From Thysanoteuthis rhombus (lineage: Eukaryota > Mollusca > Cephalopoda > Oegopsida > Thysanoteuthidae): 64,000 bases of DNA. Under the pieces are notes generated by a model. It ran no database searches. It had not been told where the DNA came from and worked only from the letters and a program-made list of their open reading frames with translations. The position numbers and the translations under genes are program-made. Positions 23,301-34,305 of the stretch are shown here, in pieces; positions within the stretch are counted from its first letter, which is position 1; the number at the start of each line of letters is the position of its first letter. The stretch lies in the NCBI GenBank assembly GCA_963457665.1, contig OY735220.1:31944716-32008715 (forward strand), in the 5' to 3' direction.

Positions 23301-23644
23301 ATTTAAAGAAAAGTGAGTGTAGGGTCTTCAGAGGGAATGATTCACAGTAGTATTCACTTGAATGAATCAGGAGACAAAACAGCGGGCAGGTGGGTGAAGA
23401 AATGGTTCATGGGGAGGGCTGGGGAAAGAAGGACAGCTGAGGGTAAGATGGGTGACAACGAAAGGCGGTATAAGAGCGGAAAACCCTGACAGTAAGGGGC
23501 TTCTTAGCGTCATCTTCAATATACAATAACCATATCATTAATTCCACAAAACCACTTTCTTTCATAGCTCACTTCCTTGGCGTCTGATCCTTGATTTTAC
23601 TTGAAATTGAATGATTGTTCCACTGCAGTGATGGTTTTGTGAAC
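23301..23644. other. no gene seen
   Basis: Relatively GC-rich for the window, no ORF or family recognised. Confidence 0.5.
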
Positions 23645-24360
23645 TATGTATACAGTAAAGCTGGGTTTGGGGAGCTACGTTTATGGTAAGGCTGGGTTTG
23701 GGGAATTATATGTAGGGTGAGGCGGGGTTTTTGGTATTATGTAGATGGTAAGGCTGGGTTTGGGGAACTAGATATACGGCAGAGCTCGGTTTGGAGAATT
23801 ATATACATGGTAGAGCTCGGTTTTGAAAACTATGTACATGGTAAAGCTGGTTTTTGGGAACTACATATATGGTAAAGCTAGGTTTTGGATATTAGATCTG
23901 TGGTAAAGCTAGGTTTTGGATATTAGATCTGTGGTAAAGCTGGGTTTTGGATATTAGATCTGTGGTAAAGCTGGGTTTTGGATATTAGATCTGTGGTAAA
24001 GCTGGGTTTTGGATATTAGATCTGTGGTAAAGCTGGGTTTCGGATATTAGATCTGTGGTAAAGCTAGGTTTTGGATATTAGATCTGTGGTAAAGCTGGGT
24101 TTTGGATATTAGATCTGTGGTAAAGCTGGGTTTTGGATATTAGATCTGTGGTAAAGCTGAGTTTTGGATATTAGATCCGTGGTAAAGCTGGGTTTTGGAT
24201 ATTAGACCTGTGGTAAAGCTGGGTTTTGGATATTAGACCTGTGGTAAAGCTGGGTTTTGAGAACTAGATACACGGCAAGGCTGGGTTTGGGGAACTAGAA
24301 ATATGGTAAAGCTGAGTTTGGGATACTAGATACACGGTAAAGCTGGGTTTTGGGAAGTAG
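23645..24360. repeat. 31-bp minisatellite, about 22 units
   Basis: The core array (about 23900-24260) has an exact 31-bp period, each unit containing ggtaaagctgggttttgg followed by atattagatctgt. The outer units at both ends are more diverged and slightly different in length (ggtaaggctgggtttgggg type). This pattern of uniform centre and mutated edges is usual for arrays evolving by unequal exchange. Confidence 0.97.
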
Positions 24361-25639
24361 TAGACATTGAACATCCAAAAAAATTTGGAAATCAAGAAGT
24401 ATATATATGCTGTGCCCCCTCTTTTCCCACCGTTTCCATCATAGTTCCTCATTGATGTACCAAGAGATTTGGAGGCCCAGATGGGCTTTAGTGATCCCTC
24501 TCTAACATTTGGTGAGATTTGACAAAAATGGGAAAATTTGAAACAACTAGACATGCACAATGACTTAATTGGTGAAAAACAACCCCAAAGACTAAATTTT
24601 GATTTATACAATTCATGTATGGACAAATATATTCTTGTTATTGTATAATATCAGTAGAAATGCAGTAGGCAAACTATAATTTATAAGGCTTTGGTGGCAC
24701 CCCTCCGTTTGAGGCCTGGGGCTCATTTTCAAATAGTCCTCCTACCATCTGTTGTTCCTCGTCATATTATCATTTAATACATTTTCTGACTCTCCTGAAC
24801 TTTTTTTTTTCTTTTCACACTTGACACTAAACTTGTCATTTTTCTTTTCATAGCCATTCATCTTTCCATGAAATTGTTTTGTTTTTTTCCCCCGACAATG
24901 TCCTGCGAGCATCGTATTTTAATTTTGAAAATAACAGGGATAAATGGATGAAGAAAGGAGAAACATTGAAAGAAACAACAACCAACTATTTTCCCCGTCA
25001 CTGGAAGACAAATGAAACAGAAATAACAAATTATCGAAAGTATTATTTTTTTTCTTCCTTTTCTTCAGAACAACGTCTTTCACCAAAATGATAGGTTGTC
25101 AGAGAAAATGAAACAAACAATCAAACACTTGGTGTACACGCACACACACACACACACGAAGTGCAATGTGAAAGTTTTGGAATTCAAATAGCACGCATCA
25201 ACCAAATGAGGAATCTAGGTGCTTGGTTTCATTTTTTTTTTCTTTCTCTTTGATGGTCTGTTTTCCTGAACTTTTGGGTAGCATCTTGTACACACAATAC
25301 AGACACAAAGCTAAAACATTCTCAAAGCAGTGAATGGTTGGAGAAAAAAAAAAACTACAAAAGTAGGAATCAAAAAAGTTCACGTCAATACTTATGAGAT
25401 TTTCTGTAATATGGAAGAGAGAGAGAGAAGGAGAGTGAGTAATAACAAAGGAGAAAAGGTTTCCATTTGTATTTATTTTTTTCCATATTTTATTAATGGA
25501 AAACTTGCAGGCATCTAGTTGGAAAGTGCCAATGTCTGACATTTGAACCAAAATTGGTAAACATTTTGGCATTAATAAGTTGATTGTTGAAATTATAATT
25601 AAAAACATTGAAGCAAAGTTGAATATTGAAATATATTAT
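24361..25639. other. no gene seen
   Basis: Contains a short AC microsatellite near 25137-25157. ORFs of up to 136 codons here have no recognised family and look composition-driven. Confidence 0.5.
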
Positions 25640-26205
25640 GGTTCTCTAACATGTCATCTCTTTTCTTCATTATTTTTTCCTTCACTAACTTGACCCCGAG
25701 TCCTCAATTTTCTCCAACTTTTCTTTCTCTTTTCCTTCCATTCCTTCCTCTTCCCACTGTTTTCTGCCTACATTTTTCTCATCTCTTCCTCCATTTACTC
25801 CTATCATATTTTCCACTCTTTCTGCCCACCATTTTCTCTCAAACATTTTTCTCACTTTCTGACCTCCATTTTCTTCCTCTTCATTCAATTCTTCCTCTCT
25901 TTGCCAATCATTTTCTTCTTTTTCCATTCTCTTCGCTAAACATTGACTTCACCCTCCTTCCTTTTCTTCCTCTTTCGTTTTTCTCCCTCTCTTTGTTCAG
26001 CATATTCTTCTTCCTACATTGCCCTCTTTTTGCCTTCAATTTCTTTCTATTTCTTTTTATTTTGAATGAGTATTCTCTTCTATATTTTCCTTCCAATAAC
26101 TTTCATTACTATCCTTTCCTTCTCCTCTTCAATCCTCGAGTCTTTCTCCCAAACTTTCTCCAATTTTCATTCTATCTGCATCCTTCTTCACATCTCTCCT
26201 AATCA
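25640..26205. repeat. long pyrimidine-rich tract
   Basis: Several hundred bases dominated by T and C on the plus strand with loose cttcctctt-like units. It gives a false 183-codon ORF made mainly of F, L, S and P, and open frames on the other strand made of E, K and R. Confidence 0.85.
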
Positions 26206-26333
26206 AATTTTCCAGAATTTCCTTGATCTCCTATTTGTTTACTATATACTGATGCAAATTTATAGAACTCATCTAAGATTTAAATGGTTAACAGTCAGTA
26301 TTTTTTGACTATCTAACACAAATGTTGATTCAA

Positions 26334-26462
26334 TGTGACCCATGAACCTGGCTGAGACAAGGGTTTAATGTTACTCGTCTTAGTACCAGTACTCTGATTG
26401 TACCATACTATTGCATTAATGTCTCTCAGTCAATACATGCATTTTCTGGATCATGGGTCACA
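26334..26462. repeat. inverted repeat, hairpin-like
   Basis: tgtgacccatga at the left pairs perfectly with tcatgggtcaca at the right, about 105 bp apart. Weaker pairing continues inward (ctgagaca and ttaatg blocks). Confidence 0.55.
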
Positions 26463-26635
26463 TAGTAAATCACATCAGAATATCTTCATGTCCCACTTGG
26501 AGATTAAATGGCTAGTCTGTGCAAATCAAATTATAAGTCTACTCATGTCTGTTAAACATATAAAAAGTTTGAAACAAAGTTGATTTTTAAAAACATTCTT
26601 GTACAAGTTTACTTGGCACCAGTTTATCTTCAATA

Positions 26636-26699
26636 ACATATATATATATATATATATATACAAAAATATACATACATATATATATATATCTATTTCTTG

Positions 26700-26766
<67 letters not shown>

Positions 26767-26810
26767 CTATTTCTTGGTGACGTATGTGTGTGTGTGTGTG
26801 TCATGTCTGT
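26636..26810. repeat. compound TA/AC/GT microsatellite
   Basis: Alternating TA and AC runs with two copies of atatctatttcttggt. The second copy leads into a GT run. Confidence 0.95.
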
Positions 26811-26837
26811 ATATGATAATGAATTATGATATTATGT

Positions 26838-26972
26838 AGAAACTCTTATTTGAAATGATCTCCCATCATTACACGGTTAATGTATCACTTGGCCTAGACA
26901 ACATAAATAGACTTCACAATTAAAGAAAAAGGGGTTGCTACCTATAATCATTCTGTCAGATCATATAAATCC
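26838..26972. repeat. Rep-F copy, centre deleted
   Basis: Left arm (tttgaaatgatctcccat ... acacggttaatgtatcactt ... cttggcctagacaaca) runs to ggggttgctacc. It then joins directly to the right-end motif ataatcattctgtcagatca, which in the 55-kb copy lies after the right arm. The tRNA-like centre and most of the right arm are missing. Confidence 0.7.
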
Positions 26973-27179
26973 ATATGTGTGTGTGTATATATGTGTAAAT
27001 GGGTATATATATATATATATATTCTTTCCTCTTTCAAGACATTTATATACATTATGAAAGAAAAGCATTTCTTCACATCACTTGAAAAAAAACCTATAAT
27101 TATCACATCATCATGATCATTAATAACAACACAACTCCTCATTTGGGGCTATTACATCTAAGTATGGAATTTGCTTGAA

Positions 27180-27440
27180 ATTGTTGCCAAGTTGAGACCT
27201 TTGTTTAGCACTGTTTCCACAAAACTACTTTAATGGGGTTTGACGATTTGACATCTGCCTCTACAGTTTTGTGATGAACCTTATACCTTATACTGTGATC
27301 TATCAACCCCTTTAGTTTCTGTGTTTGATTTGCCTTGACCCTTTTGAGATTGTCTTGTTTTTGACGGTTGAGCTTGCTTTGCTGAAGGCTTGCCATCTGA
27401 GGCTGATTCCTTTTTCTTTTGTGCGTTTCATAGATCTTTG
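27180..27440 (-). pseudogene. retroelement-like ORF fragment
   Basis: On the minus strand one frame reads KPSAKQAQPSKTRQSQKG, and further on SSFVETVLNKGLNLATI, then after a one-base shift KQIPYLDVIAPNEEL. The LNKGLNFA.TPK.IP..D.IA pattern is one I associate with Penelope-like or related retroelement proteins just upstream of the RT. Stops and a frameshift show it is dead. The start of this fragment (ATGGCAAGC... reading MASLQQSKLNRQKQD in another frame) recurs at 50905-50950. Confidence 0.35.
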
Positions 27441-27530
27441 ATTTTGACAGTTATGTCCTTTTTTTTATGTGGTTGTTGCACATGACATTTGTTTAACAGA
27501 AATTCATGTGTAGGCCGACTCTTTTGCTTA

Positions 27531-27990
27531 AAGAAGAGTATACAACCAGTGCATCCTCCCAACAGTCACTTATGGATCTGAAACATAGAACCAAATCAAG
27601 AGACAAACCCACTAAGTGAGAAGCATACTGCATGCGCATGAGAGAATCATGCTCAACCTCACATGGAGAGATCATAAGACAGCACAATACATCAGAAAGA
27701 AAATGGGGATCTGAGACATCATAGAATCCATTAGAAAACTCAATTGGCAATGGGCTGGTCTTGTTGCGAGAATGAAATGAAAATAAAAGACAACCAATGG
27801 ACATCATGACTCACAACATGGATCCCCAGAGACCACATGCAAAACCGAGGTCAACAGAACATAAGATGAAGAGAAGAACTAGGCAAATTTAGAAAATACT
27901 GGCTCCATGATGCCCATGATAGAGAAATGAGGCGGATCCAGGAGGAGGTCTATGTCCAACAATAGACATTAAAAAACTGATGATAATAAC
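27531..27990 (+). pseudogene. RTE-type LINE, 3' end of ORF
   Basis: RTE elements encode an endonuclease-reverse transcriptase and copy themselves through RNA. The C-terminal part is visible in order as QCILPTVTYGSET, ERIMLNLTWRDHK, ESIRKLNWQWAG, ARM, DNQWTS-like, NRGQQN-like and EEVYVQQ. The blocks GAETW, WAGHVARM and EAYVQQWT are typical of RTE. It ends in gatgataataa, a worn TGA-type tail usual for the clade. It is 5' truncated at QCILP, with stops (after YGSET) and shifts. Confidence 0.85.
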
Positions 27991-28117
27991 CCTTTTGAAT
28001 TCTTGATCATAAGATTTGTCAAGAATTTCTATCTAGGTGTAATGTTATTTGGTCTAGGAACAATTTGATCTGGTTGGAGAGTTTACTTTATAACTGATCT
28101 TTCATCCAACAGATACA
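27991..28117. other. no feature seen
   Basis: AT-rich spacer ending in a pyrimidine-rich stretch and ccaacag before the next ORF. Confidence 0.4.
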
Positions 28118-28351
28118 ATGGATCCTCTCCCTGATGAGGACGTGTCCTGCTATTTTTGCAATTGTTTGTCCTATTCAGAAATTGATCCATATTTTGATAA
28201 TTATGCTTTGGATCCCTCTATCTACAGACGGGTGTTAGATGCTTGGACATTCACGCCAGGTTTTGGAGGCAATTTTCTAATCGTCTCTATTTTTGCATCC
28301 CATTGGGTTCGTACCAATCTGATAATTTTTACCAAAAATTTATCAGATTAG
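28118..28351 (+). CDS. unidentified 77-codon ORF
   Basis: Starts MDPLPDEDVSCYFCNC and continues through SEIDPYFDNYALDPSIY with normal amino-acid variety and no simple repeat. It is preceded by a possible 3' splice site (ctttcatccaacag). I recognise no family. It may be an exon, part of an unknown element, or chance. Confidence 0.18.
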   Translation: MDPLPDEDVSCYFCNCLSYSEIDPYFDNYALDPSIYRRVLDAWTFTPGFGGNFLIVSIFASHWVRTNLIIFTKNLSD

Positions 28352-29326
28352 AAATTATTGTTATATACTGATTCACCAACTGCAGACTCCTGCCACCATA
28401 GTGACTATAATAACTAAGATAAGGACACTAGCCAGAGTGAATCAGTGCCTAACAGATGTAAATACCATACTATATTTTTTTGACTGTTTGGTAGTCATGA
28501 GAATATCAAAAGTCAAGTTCTATAATGTTTCTCCAATTCATGCCATATTGTATTTAGACAGTTCATCTTCACTGTACATATTCGTAAATTGCTAACTACA
28601 GTCATCATCATATCACTATAATGCATCTTGCTCGAAAAAAATAATACATTCAAGTCTTAGATTCATTAACTGCTAGAGACTGCTTTGGAACTCTTCAATG
28701 AATAGAATTTGAAAATAAATGTTCCTATTTTGTGAATTGAATGGAAGAAAACTTTTACCCAAAAAAAAGCAAGGGAAGTAACTTTCATCAGAAGTTACTC
28801 CCCTTGAATTACTTTTTGAATTTCCTCGACTGAATTTAAGAGGTAAGATCCATCAAATTTCTTCAGAATGGTCTTTGCTATATTGATGAGCTATAATGCT
28901 TTGAATGGTTACGGCTGAGGGTTTTCCAAAAAAATATCACAAGCAAAGGTAGGGATTACTGTATAATACGTTATAATCTAAAGGACATAATATTGGTTAT
29001 GAATCAATTATTTCTCTTTCAATCATATGAACAGAAACAGCAATTATCATGGGTGTTATGATGAATATCTATAACAACAGGGTCCCTTTAAGTATTATTT
29101 TTGAAGATTTGTATTTCAATTACCCACTGTAGCTCATAACATGTTAGCAGGATCCAGCAGTCAATTGATTGCATGCTCAAGTGTAGATAAGAATTCTAGT
29201 GTGGGTGGAAAATCCCCGCTTTGAAGATTTGGTAGAAATCAAACATTGACCATGAAACCATACTGTTGGCTTTATCCTTTGCTGCTAAAGATATTCCATA
29301 GAAACAAGATTGAATAAAGTAATTAA
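28352..29326. other. no gene seen
   Basis: AT-rich, stops in all frames, no family recognised. Confidence 0.55.
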
Positions 29327-29503
29327 CTGAAAATATAGAGTCAGTTCCTGATACAGTCGTCTCTCCAATTTTACAGCCTTGATTATTTGCAGATCTAACA
29401 ATAATAAAGACTGAAAATAGGGAATCAGTTCCTACAACAGTAGTCCCATAAATTTCACAGCCTCAATTATTTGCAGATTTAATAATAATAATAATAATAA
29501 TAA
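29327..29503. repeat. 84-bp tandem duplication plus (AAT)n
   Basis: Two copies 84 bp apart share ctgaaaata, tcagttcct, ttacagcct (second copy tcacagcct) and attatttgcagat. The second ends in an AAT run of about seven units. Confidence 0.85.
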
Positions 29504-30656
29504 AGGGAAGCTTTTTGGTTCTCAAGATTTTCCTTTTTTTTGGCCAGAAGGAAGAAAGTCCCCATAAATGTTTAAGAAAAATTTCCATTAATAATAACAT
29601 AGAATTGAGCTGCTTTAATTCAGCATTTCTATTTAACAGTAAAACATCAATAATGTGAGTTGACAGCTTATTGACAAGGAGCAAATTGACAAATTCTTTG
29701 AAAAAAAAAAATGGCAGCCGAAAGCATAATTAAATATTAACTTAAAATTAAATTTAAACTCCAGTCAAAGAATGTATAACAGTAATAAACACTTGAAAAG
29801 CTTGATAAATGCTGTATCCAAATCGTGTCTAGAATATTAAAAGAGTCAAAGAACCTAAACAGTGGAATCTTCCAGTTGACCTCTCTGGCCTTCCATCTTT
29901 ACCAAAAATACTTCCAGCGTATTATTCATTTTTTCACTGATTATATTTGATTAATCATATCATTGCATCATAATTAAGAAAATCTCAGAGTTGGGCAAAA
30001 AGTGAAAAAATAAAACAAGAATTTAAAAAAAAAAAAAAAAAAATCAAATTGCTTGAAAAATTTCAATTCTCAGATTTGCTTTTCTTTTTACCAAAAATAG
30101 ATTTAAAATACAAGGTAGCAAATAAATAAAAAAAAGTTGCCAAAATGAACATCTTATTTCATTTTTCATTTTTCAATTTTATAAGTGAGGTATTTTCACA
30201 GAAATTTTCTCACGCTTGTTTTTCAAAAAGGTGAACAGAAATTATACGTAAATTGAGGGAGCAGGGTGTTACAATCTCATTTTTCCAGTAAGTCCAAATA
30301 GGTGCATAACTTGTCATAATTTCTTCCATTTTGCCAATCCACTAAATACGGACAGCAACATTAGTCGGTCGTTTGTGTCTGATTGTGAGCAATTTTTCTA
30401 ACTGTACAGTAATGCGTGGATGGGGGGGGGGGGTCAAAAGTTATTTGTGGAATTTCAAATTTGTGAGGGGTCTGCGCCCCAAACTCCCGCACTATTAACG
30501 GGACAACTATATGTGCTTACTCCAATGCAATCAACACTTATGAGTTTAAATGTTAAAGAAACATCACTGAAGAGTCCATTCCTGACTCACAAAACATTTA
30601 TGCTGTATAATAGTTATTTACTGAGCTTAGCTTAGTTTTGGTCCAAGGCCATAAGT
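29504..30656. other. no gene seen; G12 run
   Basis: AT-rich with an A19 run near 30025-30043 and a run of 12 G at 30422-30433 followed by a short GC-rich patch (gaggggtctgcgcccc). Confidence 0.55.
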
Positions 30657-30659
30657 ACA

Positions 30660-30740
30660 AAGCATTCAGTGAGGATTGAACTCACTACTCAGTATTAATG
30701 ATCTGAGAGAGCAGCCTGCAAGTCTGTTACCCCATAGTGC
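30660..30740 (-). repeat. tRNA-like relic
   Basis: Minus strand shows a B-box-like gagttcaatcctc and an A-box-like ctatggggtaacagac at tRNA spacing. Weak. Confidence 0.3.
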
Positions 30741-30756
30741 ACACCAACTTTAGAAA

Positions 30757-31165
30757 TAATCATCAACTTGCCATCACAGTCAATTATTAAGCAGTAGTAT
30801 CAAAATTTGAAGTCTTGAAAAGACAAAAAAAACTTCCATTGAAGAATAAATATGGTCAGAATAAATTCTATTTATGACATCACTAACATTTTCAGCAGGA
30901 AAATATCAAAAACAGAGTTTTGAGAATCTTGAGTTTTAACATCTACATTCTCCAGAATCTAGATGCTATCAATGAACCCATCAAAATATGGCCCTCAAAT
31001 GATCATAAAGCTTTTTAACAAAATTGAAAGAAGGGATGTAATAGAGTAGGGATGCCAATTTTTGAATCTGTAGACAAAATGGTATGGCCAGGAGCACTGG
31101 AACACACAAACCCATGTACAAAATCTTCCACATAGAACTCATTGCAACCTACAGTTGTTCAAAAG
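30757..31165 (-). repeat. Rep-G copy 2
   Basis: Inverse of 9253-9680, with the same ordered landmarks (on the plus strand: cagaataaattctatttatg, cagaatctagat, aatctgtagacaaaat, tggccaggagcactgg). It carries deletions and insertions relative to copy 1. Confidence 0.75.
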
Positions 31166-31305
31166 AGAAAAAACAATAAAAAAACAAAACAAAACATCTT
31201 GATGTTATTAATAAACTATACCAGTCAAAATTAGGCTTCCAAAAGATTTTCTTCTGCAAATATTAAAAATCAATCTTTTAGAAGTGGTCTAGATTTTCAA
31301 GTTTG

Positions 31306-31324
31306 TATATATATATATATATAT
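31306..31324. repeat. (TA)n microsatellite
   Basis: About nine TA units. Confidence 0.85.
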
Positions 31325-32131
31325 AAAAAAGGATAGAGCCTTTTACCACCTTTGGTGGCAACGGTTCCTCATTTAAAAGAAATATCACATCCAAAATAAT
31401 CATATGCTATCTTTTAACTATATTAACATTATCATACTATCTAATTTTGTTTTCATACTATATTAGCTGATGAGAAAATTGTGCACGCTCAGTGTGCATT
31501 TTATACTAGCTTAAACATGTATATATGAGTAGGCATTGTGAGTGGAAAATGTGTTACATTTAATTTCTCTTTCTAGACAATCTATCTCTAAAAAGATTAT
31601 ATTTCTTTCAAGAGCATTGACCAATACAAACCTCCATTTTTTAATTATTATTTATGTGTTATTCTTTTATTTTGCCTCTACAATTTTTGTATTTACTCTA
31701 AATTCGTCTAGACGTTATTTTATTCCACAACAACAGATGGTTTTACACTTGAAGAGAAAAATCTTTCATAGCTCTAAGTACTTTCCTAGAAATATATGAA
31801 ATGTTTCCTACAGAGTTTTTATACTTCTCAGTTTACATTTATAACACTTTGATTTAATCGATTCCTGCCTATTGAGCAATGCTGTGCTGATCCATTATTG
31901 CATGAGTAACTTTTCTAAAATAGTACTAATACTAATTTTTTGGATAATTGAATTCATTTTGTTAGTGGCTTTTGTTATTAGCATAGCATTCTGGTCGATC
32001 AATTCTGCAGCCTTCAAGTATATACTTGATGGAAAAAGAGAGGTCTCTTTTCCGCACAAAACTCGGCAAAGAAAAAAGAATGATGACTGATATATTAACC
32101 ATCTCAACTCATTCCCAACGACACTCGCCAC
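31325..32131. other. no gene assigned
   Basis: Two plus-strand ORFs of 85 and 72 codons (31542 and 31872) are hydrophobic (for example ILIFWIIEFILLVAFVI), but AT-rich DNA readily gives such ORFs. I recognise no family. Confidence 0.35.
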
Positions 32132-32281
32132 ACAGATAATACTATTCTCAGCACCTGTATAACATAAGTGACTCTGTATTATACACAAGGATTCTGTCCA
32201 ATTCACTCCCTGACTAAACATCTGTATATATAGAATCATCTACATTACATAGATGCTGAGAATGGTGTTGTCTGTATAGTT
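32132..32281. mobile_element. 150-bp inverted-repeat element, MITE-like
   Basis: Left arm contains attctcagcacctgtataa and the right arm, inverted, attctcagcatctatgtaa. Pairing extends to about 40 bp per arm at roughly 75-80%. No coding content. A small MITE or a chance-preserved fold-back. Confidence 0.45.
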
Positions 32282-32312
32282 CATATTATATTACCCACCA
32301 TTCTTTTCTGAG

Positions 32313-32338
32313 AAAAAAAAAAAAAAAAAAAAAAAAAA
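32313..32338. repeat. A26 run
   Basis: Uninterrupted poly-A after a pyrimidine-rich stretch. No element boundary recognised around it. Confidence 0.9.
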
Positions 32339-33322
32339 TTAGTCTGGACAACATTCGAAATGATAATGACTCTTTTCAAAATTGTAGGTATTTTGTATAT
32401 AGATCGAGCACCTGAAAAAACTGTCGAATGGAGGGTCTGAAATGTTGTGGTACCAATAATAGTGAAACAAGGAATGAGGTAAAATAAGACTACACTCAAC
32501 AGGTGAAGCTATCACATCACCTGAGTGAAAAACAAATTATTCACAACAGGTAGAGTATTCATATAAGCTAGGAAATACTGGACTACACGAAGTAATGTTT
32601 TTTCCCATCAGATGGGTGATATCAGATAACTCTGAACAAGTGAAGCTATCATGACTATTATATCAGATAACAGGATGTATTCTGCGTAAGCCAATATTAA
32701 GGCGAGTCATTATTTCCTAGGAGGGGTTGTTCAATGTCATATTCATAAATTAAACAGTACACCAATATCTCGATTAATGAAATTAATATTACACCTTTTT
32801 ATTTTGATATCAGATAACAGGTATAGAAAGAAATCCTTCAAAGAAAATCATATGTAATTCAATTAAATGGCTTGAGTATCTAAGTTTTTAGTGTCAATTG
32901 CTCCTAACCACAATATGAGATGATTTTTTTGTTGCTGTATCTTTTGGTCCTCTGAGATAAGTTTTAGATGGTAAACATTACCAAAATAGACCATTTTCTT
33001 CAAATAAAGTAGAAAATACTGTACTTTTTTAAAAAATCACAGAATCGCTACATAAGTAACATAAGGTAGCACAACCAAACACTTCTGAGCATACAAAAAT
33101 AAACCAAGAGTGACTGTTTTTTTTAAGCGGGCTAAAAAAGCAACAAGATGATTCCTTATAAGGACAGTTTTTTTTTTTTTTTTTTTCTAACTTACCTTTG
33201 GCCACTCGAAGCAAGGCCTTTGATAGCGTGTTGGTGTCAAAATTTTAAAAGTTGGAAACACTAACACATGACATGTTTGAAATAAAGACTGAAAAAGCAA
33301 TGAAAGAGTTAAAATGACTTAT
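32339..33322. other. no gene seen
   Basis: AT-rich. The motif gatatcagataac recurs near 32617, 32660 and 32808, possibly a worn tandem repeat. Confidence 0.45.
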
Positions 33323-33755
33323 AAAAAGAAGACTATACAACCAATGCATTCTCCTGATAGTCACTTATGGAGCTGAAACATGGAACCTAACCAAGAGACA
33401 GACCTGCAAGCTGAGAAGTATACAACGTGTGCATGAGAGAATCATGCTCAACCTTTTATGGAGAGATCACAAGACAGTACAGTATATAAGGAAGAAAACG
33501 GGTGTCCATGACATATTAGAAACTATCAAAAACTCAAATGGCAATGGGCAAGCCATGTTGCAAGAACGAAAGACAACCGATGGACATCACGTCTCACAAT
33601 ATGGATCACCAGAGATCACATAAGAAACCGAGGCTGACAGAACACAAAATGGAGAGATGAACTGGACAGATTCAGGAAATACTGGCAAATCCTACAGATG
33701 GTCTATGTTCAATGACAGACGTTAAAAGACTGATGATGATGATGATGATGATGAG
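33323..33755 (+). pseudogene. RTE-type LINE, 3' end of ORF with (GAT)n tail
   Basis: Same family as 27531-27990 and truncated at almost the same point. One frame is open for HERIMLNLLWRDHKTVQYI; others give the tyrosine-glycine block (VTYGAET) and the NRG and LDRFRKYW-like blocks. It ends in a clean run of about eight GAT units, the tail expected of RTE elements, so its 3' end is intact. Confidence 0.85.
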
Positions 33756-33789
33756 TTAGAAACATTGAAATGAAGAGTTATAAGAGACT

Positions 33790-34305
33790 TGAAAAAAGAG
33801 TATCATTGGGTAGAGCTCATTCCAGAATTAAAAAGATCTAGACTGTACTCAACAGGAAAATGTTTATAAGAGAGTTTATTCTACTTGGTAGAAGTTCTTA
33901 GGAAGAAGTTATTAGTGTGGATTTCATAACAAGTACTTGACACATCCAAAAAAGGGCGATTGTGCCTTGGTAGCAGACTGAGTTTTAACTGAAAATTCCA
34001 GGAGAGGACTTCGGAACGTAGTTCATCAGAACATTTTCCATGGAAGCAATGGTAGAAAGGTGCCAAATTTGCAATAACTATGATGATGAGACATCAGTTG
34101 GACGGAGGAAAAGAGCTCATCATCCGCTAGTCTAAGCATTCACTTATATACTTTATCAAGTGAGGAAATAATCGGATGAAAGGAGCTTGCCCAGATGTGC
34201 ACACGGTACTCAATATTGGGGCAGATTTGGCTCTTATAGGGGTATAATAGTGCTTTGAGTGTTAGAAACCTTCTTTATAGGTAAAAAGTTCCAATCATAC
34301 AAATT
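33790..34305 (-). pseudogene. jockey/CR1-like LINE reverse transcriptase, C-terminus
   Basis: The minus strand gives, with shifts, LAPLYKSQIRPNIEYRVHIW, then SLDKVYKLMLRLADD, then LAPFYHCFHGKCSDELRSEV, then RHNRPFLDV and NNFFLRTS. This order (LY..LIRP..EY...W, LD.VQ..A.RL, L..FYR.FHG.CS.EL, SFFPRT..LWN) is the known C-terminal end of jockey- and CR1-type LINE reverse transcriptases, beyond the catalytic palm. The catalytic YADD box is not included. At least one frameshift and several stops. It lies tail to tail with the RTE relic at 33755. Confidence 0.8.

Noticed and set aside
23645-24360. CRISPR array
   Set aside because: Units are contiguous at 31 bp with no unique spacers, and the DNA is animal. 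It is a minisatellite.
25651-26202. 183-codon plus-strand ORF, longest in the window
   Set aside because: Composed almost only of F, L, S, P and T from a pyrimidine-rich tract; the opposite strand is open too. Composition artefact.
26526-26804. 92-codon minus-strand ORF with VCVCV and IYIYI runs
   Set aside because: Translation of AC and TA microsatellites.
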